NCBI RefSeq assembly: GCF_025370935.1
Contig: NC_133472.1
Span: forward strand, 27,328,401-27,392,400
Origin: Choristoneura fumiferana
Taxonomy: Eukaryota > Arthropoda > Insecta > Lepidoptera > Tortricidae
Direction: 5' to 3'
Length of the DNA: 64,000 nt
Under the pieces are notes generated by a model that saw only the letters and a program-made list of their open reading frames with translations, was not told the origin of the DNA and did no database searches. Shown piece by piece: positions 56,587-64,000 of this stretch. Within the stretch, counting starts at the first letter, position 1, and every line of letters begins with the position of its first letter. The translations under genes and the position numbers were made by a program.

Positions 56587-56734
56587 CTTTGTCATGTATA
56601 CCTAGTTTATTTATATGTTGCGGTTTGTTCCTCTGCTTATATTTGTTTACCCTGGATGGTACACCCACGCGATAACATGCCACGTAAAAAGTAAATTGTC
56701 CGTGCTCTCCATCGACTACCAAGGGTTGAAAATT

Positions 56735-57060
56735 TTCAGTTAAAAGTTTGTATTAAAAATTTCATTTTTAATACAAGCTTTTTCTGCTGACTGTACTTTT
56801 TGTTGAGTGTACTTGCATTGTCATTTAAACTACATATCCGTACCAAATATCAAGTCGGTACTATTAACCATTGAGCAGTTCCCTCCTGCGGAGACGATCC
56901 TGGCAGAACCACCACAATGTTACTGCTAGATTAATGTATTGTCACCAAATTTACATAAGTATGTCAAATTTTAAGTCAATTGGACCGCTGGAAGTGGGTC
57001 AAATTTAGCTTACAAGATTTGAGCCAAATAAATAAACAAACAAAATAAATAAATAAAGGG
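56735..57060 (+). repeat. Dispersed repeat family C
   Basis: Shares acaagctttttctgctgact, ccctcctgcggagacgatcc and tttacataagtatg with the 58555 copy; unclassified. Confidence 0.65.
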
Positions 57061-57477
57061 AACTATATTTATTTATTTTGTTCTGTCACTTAAAAGATTT
57101 GTCACTAAGTAAACTGCGATACCCTAATTATTATATCTATCCCTAAGAAATATATTAGTCATCAAATTAATCAAATCTGTCTCTAAGTATGAGTCATCAG
57201 ATTAATGTAAACCTGTATCTTAAATTATAGTTTGATCATCAAAACTCGATCACCAAAATAATAGATCTGTCACCTAATAAATATGTAGATCAGTTCCTTA
57301 ATTCGATGCTTTTTTCTACCTATTCTACTAAGACAGGTCTGGTAAGGTAAGACGACGGGCGAAGCGAGGAGGAGTGCTAGGCAGAACTGCGACCCTCAGT
57401 GCGCGAGCTAAGCGAGCGAAGCGAGCATACCACGGCAGCGGCCGGCGAAGTGCCAGAACCGATTTTTTTTTGCTAAT

Positions 57478-57650
57478 ACTTGTATGATGAATATAAATGT
57501 GTGTAGTAGGTACTTGAGTCTTGGATTTTTGCATGTATTTAAGTATATATGTATGTATGTCTACCCGTTGTTTAGCACCCATAGAACAAAGTTTGCTTAG
57601 TTTGGGGTTGGGTCAATTGGTGTAATTTGTGAGAAGATATTATTATAATT
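57478..57650 (+). repeat. SINE family 1, head-truncated copy
   Basis: Contains the family-1 body (cttgagtcttggatttttgc ... gtttgcttagtttgg ... gtcaattggtgt). The tRNA-like head is missing and is replaced upstream by a GC-rich segment (57340-57460). Confidence 0.65.
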
Positions 57651-58554
57651 ATTTAATTCATTGTATATCATTATCGTCAAATTTCAGTTCAATTATTTGA
57701 TGATCAATATTATTTTCCAGTGATTATAATTAATTTCTAGGTAGCCATTTCTATATTGTTTGGTGATTCAGTTTTAGTGACACATCTATTATTTTGGAAC
57801 TCAATATAATTATTTGATGATCAATATTATTTCCGATTATTTTTTTAATAATATTTAGGCAACCGTTTTAATATTATTTGGTGATTCAATTTAGGTGACA
57901 TATCTACTGTTTTAGGAACAAATATTATTTATTAGGTCGCAGAAAACGCATTTATTAGGTGATCAGTAAAATCATACCCATAAATAAACAGGGCAAGCTA
58001 AAGAAAAGCTTGTAAAAATAACCGTTGATGGTGGAAGGGTGAAAATTTAAGATTGTATGTATGTTTAAAGCAAATTTTAATTTTAGTTTTTGATGTAAAT
58101 TTTATGCAATTATATTTTTTTATATATAATTATATAAATAAACATTGTGACCAGAGAATTTAAATATTGTACGGTGGCACGAAACAATTCGCATGCGAGT
58201 GCTATTCGCAATTTCCTGGTTTTTTATGAAATTCCGTACTAACATTACTAATGCATAACTTGCATTATTTTATTGATGATTACCAATGCGGAACTATTGT
58301 CTCGCGGGTAATTATCGTATTTACCGGTTCTTAGCGACGAGAAAGCGAGCTTGATGATGTCTATTGTTATCGCTGGGGAAAACTGGAATGAAATTTATTG
58401 TTTTCTTGTTCATCATATCAATTGGAAACGTCTATCTCTAAACTAATTTGAATGGTAAATCGGTTTGAAAAGTGATGTTTATTCAAGCGTGTTTTGAGAT
58501 AACTAGGACTTATATAAATTAATTCTTCCGCGCAACCGACCAGTTTAGGTTTTT

Positions 58555-58885
58555 TTTGTAAGAAAAATAAGTTTTTGGTAAAAATGAAATTTTCAATACA
58601 AGCTTTTTTTGCTGACTGTACTTTTTGTCGACTTTACTTGCATTGTCACCCAAACCAAACTACATTTGCGTAACAAATTTCAAATCAATGCCAGTAACCG
58701 TTGAAGAGTTCCGTCCTGCGGAGATGATCCTGGCCGGACTACCATAATTTCACTACCAGATTATTGTATTGTCACGCAATTTACATAAGTATGGCAAAAT
58801 TCAAGTCAATCCGACTACTGGAAGTTGGTCGAATTTAACTTTCAAGATTTGACTACAGACAAGGGGACAGGTAAAACTAAATAAA
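58555..58885 (+). repeat. Dispersed repeat family C
   Basis: Best-preserved of three copies: acaagctttttttgctgact, gttccgtcctgcggagatga, tattgtattgtcacgcaatt; no coding frame. Confidence 0.65.
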
Positions 58886-59330
58886 AAACTTGTAAAATCT
58901 GTTAAATCTGCTTATACAATATTTGTTTTCAAAAATTTTGGGTGTGATTTCAGAGATAAAAAGGGAAATGGTAAATTTTCATTGATTCTCTTGAATTACA
59001 TACTTTAAAACTACGAAAAACTAACTGTTGCCCGCAATTTCATCTGTGTCCCTCCCTCATCTTCATCTGTGTGTTCATGTGTGTCTTCATGTGTGTCTGA
59101 GGCGAGAGATTCAAGGTTGTCTGCTTTGTTTTAGAATATCGTAGCTGTTTTTTTTATCCAGTTCAGTAGTTCCAGAGATTTTCTCCTACTAAGAATTGGA
59201 AATCTTTCCAACAAACGTCTGTGAAATGTAATCTAACACACGTATGATATACGGTTCAATTTTAATAACTTTAAACGACCTTCAAACATGCACCCCTATT
59301 TTCCTGATTCGTTTTATCACAAATGTATAT

Positions 59331-59480
59331 ATCGTCAGTGATACTGCAATACCACGTAACTAATAAGGTAAGTATAATGTTTGCTGTCAGAATAGTACAA
59401 TATTAGTACTGTTAGTACAGTGAAAATTATACCTTAAATGGAAACAGCTAGTTACGCGGTATTGCAGTATAATCGACGAT
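59331..59480. repeat. Foldback MITE, copy 2
   Basis: Same outer arms (atcgtcagtgatactgcaat / attgcagtataatcgacgat) and the core agtacaatattagtactgtt as the copy at 50517. Confidence 0.82.
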
Positions 59481-62400
59481 ATATAATGAATCAATGAATA
59501 TTATGGGCGCATGTGTGAATTTTAACTCAATCGGTCCGTATAGATTCGGAGCAAATCGGCTGTGACAGACAAGCAAATGCAGAAGTTATGCTGTAAGAGT
59601 TTCGTTTTTTCTTTTGAGTTATTATTGATCGAGATTAAAAGCAAAATATTTGTATAACCATTTAGAATCGGAAATTGGGATGCACCAAAAAAAAAATAAC
59701 CTATAGTTTTTATCTTATTTTTGGAAAGAATAGGATATTTTAAGATACCATTTTCATTGATTTTGAATTTGGATGAGTATTTATTTTTTTATACATTTTT
59801 TACGAAATACGCAGGATGACGTCACAGTGAGACAGCCACATTCCATTGCCTGGAAAAATTCAGGTCGTACATAACATAATCTGTGGCATTACAATTTGAC
59901 AATAATTCATGCACGGTTTAGGGTCCTAAATGAACCATGACAAATAGTTTTATTTTATTTCTCTTCTTTTAGCTTCGATTATTCCTTTGTTTATTTAATG
60001 GTGTGATAGTAAATAGATATCTTTAAAAATCTGATATTTAAATTCTTTTGTATTTACTTGTAACATAGTAATTTAATAATTTAATTAGTAAAAATACATT
60101 GGAAATACTCGTATACATTTCGGACTTTACGATAAATGACAACTGTTTAAGGCCAGTTGCGCATCATGTGATTAAAGTTCTATCTTTGTCACTCTTTGCT
60201 ATTATAAGCAGGACAGGAACATTTCAAACTGTCAATTTGCTTAAAAGTGTAGACCTTCTTTATAACTGCCTTTGTGACGAGATACTCCAGGGGTCAAATG
60301 AGGGTCATTACTTAAATTTTGTTTATTTAATTGAGTTTATCACATTTTTGGAATCTGATTTCTGAAAACGCTTCACGAAGCCTATTTATCCAAATGGTTT
60401 TCGATTTATTATATGTTGTCAAAAATTGGGACATCCCAATTAATAAGTAGGTACACCTATTAAGATAAGTCTGGAAAATAATCATTCCTTTCTTTATTTT
60501 ATACCTATAACTTAGTAATATTATTATTAGCTGTTGTCCGCGTAGAAGTATGAAAAATAATTTACGTCCTATTCTCAGACCTACCGAATATACACAAAAA
60601 AAAACATAAAAATCGGTCGAGCCATTTCGGAGGAGTTTGGTCACACACACTGTGACACGAGAATTTTATATATTAGAAGATATTATTATTATTTTATGTA
60701 TTACATTTGTGTGTGTTCTTACAGTGTTGAGGTGGAGGAACTGCACGAACTCGCATATTTTGCATAAACTTAGCTATCATAAGGTCGCGGGTGAGCAAAG
60801 AAATTCTTTTAGTTCATTAATATGGACCTTCTCAAAGTAACGCCTGATTAAATAAATTATATTAGAAAATGTTATCGTTGATTGGTAGAAAGTGGACGGT
60901 TGATATAAGGCCGCGCATCGCGTCCACAGTTGTACGTGCGCCGCCAGAGCGTCATGCTTAATGTCGCCAGATACCGTTCCACTCGTGCATAATCAGAGAT
61001 TTAGTTAAAGTTATGGGCAGGTGTTTCACAACAGTGTGTATTCATCTCGGATCTCGGTTAAAGCTAGACCCCGTTTCCAAAAAATATAGTCATCGATGTG
61101 TAGAAATAATGAATTCAAGAAATGTTTCTTTTGTAACTTTTTTATTTTAAAGTACTTAACCTAACCTAACTTAAATTACATTGAAGCTAATTTTTTTCAG
61201 CTCAACTTTAACTTATTGTGATTAACGATGATAGAATTCAATCGCTTTGCGAGTAACTATTAATTAATTTGGCACTGTCCTTTGTTTCAATTAAAATCTG
61301 ATGCCCTTGGACGGTATTGACGTAATGGACAATGCAGTGAGAATGCAAAGTGAATTGCGTCGTTCTATGGTAGAATGTGTTTATTAAAAAGTCAATCTGA
61401 CTTGTTAGTCCGCCCCGAAGACAATGGATACAATTATGGCGCCTGGTCGTACCGCATAGCAATGGCAATAATATTTACAATTTCGTCATGTAAATCACCC
61501 TCTCTAGATATTCCGGTTATGATCTTGTCATAGATCATACACAGTTCATAAAGTTAAGACCAATTTTGGAGTGTCTCGTAATGTACGGTCATACAGACGT
61601 AAAGGTCATTATAGTTTTTCTTTTCAAAATGATCTATTGCAGTGTTTTCCCAACTTTTTCAGGACGCGACCTTGCTTACCTTCACTTACATTTATTTGTA
61701 TAATCATACACAATAACGATGCGACTGCGACCCCCCCGACAGATGGAAAAACACCGATGTATTGTTTTGTTAAATTGTACGAACGACAAATTGAACTTGA
61801 AATTTCGCCATGTCGGACCGTCTATCCACGGCTTAGCTTAGAAAGCTGTAATTTGGCATGGGTGTACATAATAATTACAAACAAAATAAAAAAACGTAAA
61901 ACGTTTCTGTAAATATGTCGCATGTACCTACAATTGAAATCTATTTGTGGGAATAGGGTGCTAACCGTATTTTTTTATTTAAATGCGCAGCGGGTTCTTG
62001 CCTATAAAACCGGATATTAAATGGCCGCTGATGGTTGAGTTTTAACTGCTCATAAAACTACTACTGAGCCCTAATTGTTGGTTAGCTAGCCTGTCGCCTT
62101 AAAGGTTTTCAGTTAAGATCGTGGGCAGATTTTTTATGAGTTTAATGGTAATAAACTTGAATGCTTGCTTAGGAGGCACTTACCCGTTTACACACGATCA
62201 TTGTTTTACTACGAGTACATGTCTTTTTAATGGTTAATGTGGATGACCTGAAGAAACCATGGAAATTTATTTAAAAGTATTTGTTGCAGATACATTCATC
62301 AAGTTTTCTGTACTTTAAATACATGGTCCCGACACAAACTTGATTTGTCGCGGTTGCCTTATAGCACCCGGTTTTGGCCTCTTTTATCCGGCTGCTCCGC

Positions 62401-62889
62401 AACATTAATTTATTACCTGTTTAGAATAGTTTTTTTTTTATTAGCGATACGCTTGTTCAAAATTTAAGGTTTACCCCTTTAACAATTGCAGTTTCTTTCT
62501 TAATTTTAAATTATCTCTTTGTCTGCCTGTGTGTATATCTTGTATTTTCACATTTACAATAATTAAATAACATTTTTTTTATGCCTGCGTAAACTAACGT
62601 AGATGAAAATTCTGTTCCGAATGGTCGGCGACGCGCCAGGAATGCGCCTCGCTCCGGCGACAGTAGAAACCGACGCGTATTACGGAATGTTCGCATTTCC
62701 ATCGGCGCTTCATAAACGTTACATTAATTAGCTGATCACGATGCTCTTTACAATGTCCAAGTGTTGCTACTCGGACGTTGGATGAGAAAGTAATTAGATA
62801 AATCATTACTTCCAAATATTTATGACTGACTCTGTAGTAGAAGATACCAAATAGCCATTACGTTAATTTAGCAATAATGTTTAAAAAAT

Positions 62890-63236
62890 TCATCACACTT
62901 GCTCGTAAACAGTGTTGAAACATGCAGACTACCTTGGTTGCAACCCCCCAAATAAAATCCTCGACCTAAATGTGCTTGTCATGAAACCCGTGGTCGGTAA
63001 ATGAGTCATTGCCCGTACTAATTTTCATTTCATGAAGCCCAAGGTCGGTAAATGAGTTTGTTACTGCATGGTGTGCTGGAGCGCGGCGCGCGCACGTGGG
63101 GCACATGCACATGCTGTGGGGGGAAGGGGGGCGCGGAGCTGGCGCTGCCAAGAGCGTAGTCAGCGGTATCGGCAATTATTGAAAAAATATTAGTTTTTCT
63201 TTTACAAATATACAATTTTACTCGCAAATGTGATGA
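62890..63236. repeat. CATCACA-ended nonautonomous element, copy 2
   Basis: Same ends and internal order as the 14172 copy (ttggttgcaacccccc, ggtcggtaaatgagt, ccaagagcgtagtcagcggt). It is followed directly by the hairpin element at 63240. Confidence 0.75.
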
Positions 63237-63239
63237 AAA

Positions 63240-63369
63240 ACATTGTATGTCGCACGGGCGGTACTAGAATTACGAACATCGACTCATTAAAGCCCTCAGT
63301 CTTCGACTTCGGGCTTCTAATAGACTCTCGTTCGTAATTACTTGTTTACCGCCCTTAAGACACAATGTA
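63240..63369. repeat. Hairpin element, copy 2
   Basis: Arms acattgtatgtcgcacgggc and gcccttaagacacaatgt with inner attacgaac/gttcgtaat. It abuts a CATCACA-ended element. Half copies with cttacggc(g/c)cttaatgcacaatg lie at about 5420-5492 and 51470-51540. Confidence 0.75.
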
Positions 63370-64000
63370 CTATTAAATGTAAATATTTTTTTTATTTAAT
63401 GAAAATAACAATTTCATTACCGTTTTGTAAAATACATTATAAATTCACAAGGCTTTACAAAACCATCTTCGCCGTTTTCATATTAGATAATCATAACTTT
63501 ATGACCAACTGTAGAGAGATTGTAGTCCATTGAATTTTCACTATTTTTTTAATATTATTCATGTATGATTTACTTAACCATTATTGAATTTATTATTAAA
63601 AATTCCATACTTATTAAAAATTAACCAAGATAAATATTATGTCGCGATAGTCGTTTATGAGCTAAACAATTGGGCATTCCAAGACTAGTACTGAGATTAA
63701 ATACAATGGAGAGGAAATTGGCGTAAGAGATTTACTATCCAACCGTAACATAACAGTGTGCGCCGACGCAATTGTAGGTCACTGTCGTGTTAAATCAGTA
63801 ATTTTATACATAACATCTCTATCTTAATGTAATCATCCGATTTTTACACTATTTTACTTATGTTCTGTGATTCCTTCCATAGTGAATGTGGTTGCTAGTT
63901 AACGAATTCGTGTCGAAAGTTCATTGAAAGTAATTAGTACTTCCTATTGTCGGTGAAATGGTCATTTTCTCGTAAAATGCTCAAATATCACCGGCGATCC

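Larger units (their letters stand above)
44248..64000. other. trio intron 11, start of a >19.7-kb intron
   Basis: No further spectrin-repeat exon was recognised. Apart from the repeats listed, the stretches 44300-45200, 49000-50500, 51600-55500, 57700-58500 and 59500-62880 show AT-rich sequence without coding signal that I can support. The GC-rich patches at 53270-53400, 57340-57460 and 60910-60990 stand out. Confidence 0.6.

Noticed and set aside
62511..62815. Minus-strand frames around a GC-richer patch near 62.6 kb
   Set aside because: No motif, no partner exons, and the patch is small; likely repeat remnant.

Overview
The window is arthropod nuclear DNA, most likely from a moth or butterfly (Lepidoptera). 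It is AT-rich and intron-dense. It is full of Helitron-like elements with A|TC...CTAG|T ends, tRNA-derived SINEs, foldback MITEs and a Tc1-like relic, and both genes read best as insect orthologues. There is no bacterial, viral or CRISPR content. Most short open frames are noise or out-of-frame shadows of GC-rich exons.

Two large neuronal genes sit head to head. On the minus strand (2106-25790) are the first 30 coding exons I can resolve of a highwire/MYCBP2 (PHR-family) E3 ubiquitin ligase, about 2,085 residues: basic/acidic N-terminus, RCC1-like repeats with a Cys-rich insert, first PHR domain, linker, second PHR domain and the start of the region after it. The C-terminal half, with the RING module, lies off the left edge. 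On the plus strand (31547-44247) are the first 11 coding exons of trio (kalirin/TRIO family RhoGEF), about 712 residues: the CRAL-TRIO/Sec14 domain and the first spectrin repeats. The DH-PH GEF modules lie off the right edge. The exon chains were built by hand from splice signals, phase continuity and family resemblance, and every junction I accepted keeps the frame.

The start codons are about 5.8 kb apart. The space between (25851-31512) must hold the promoters and untranslated first exons of both genes, but I cannot place them. It carries a TTA-flanked MITE, a LINE-3'-end-like repeat and other dispersed repeats. In Drosophila both genes control growth of the neuromuscular synapse, so their adjacency is worth testing for shared regulation.

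The remaining DNA is intronic and mostly repeats: a 5.4-kb hiw intron with the Tc1-like DD36E relic between related flanking copies (14.1-19.5 kb); a Helitron with a 135-bp tandem array in hiw intron 1; a 300-bp palindrome 24 nt from a hiw splice donor; a 120-bp CT microsatellite in trio; and a final trio intron of more than 19.7 kb (44248-64000) packed with foldback elements, with one GC-rich patch near 53.3 kb that could be an alternative terminal exon.
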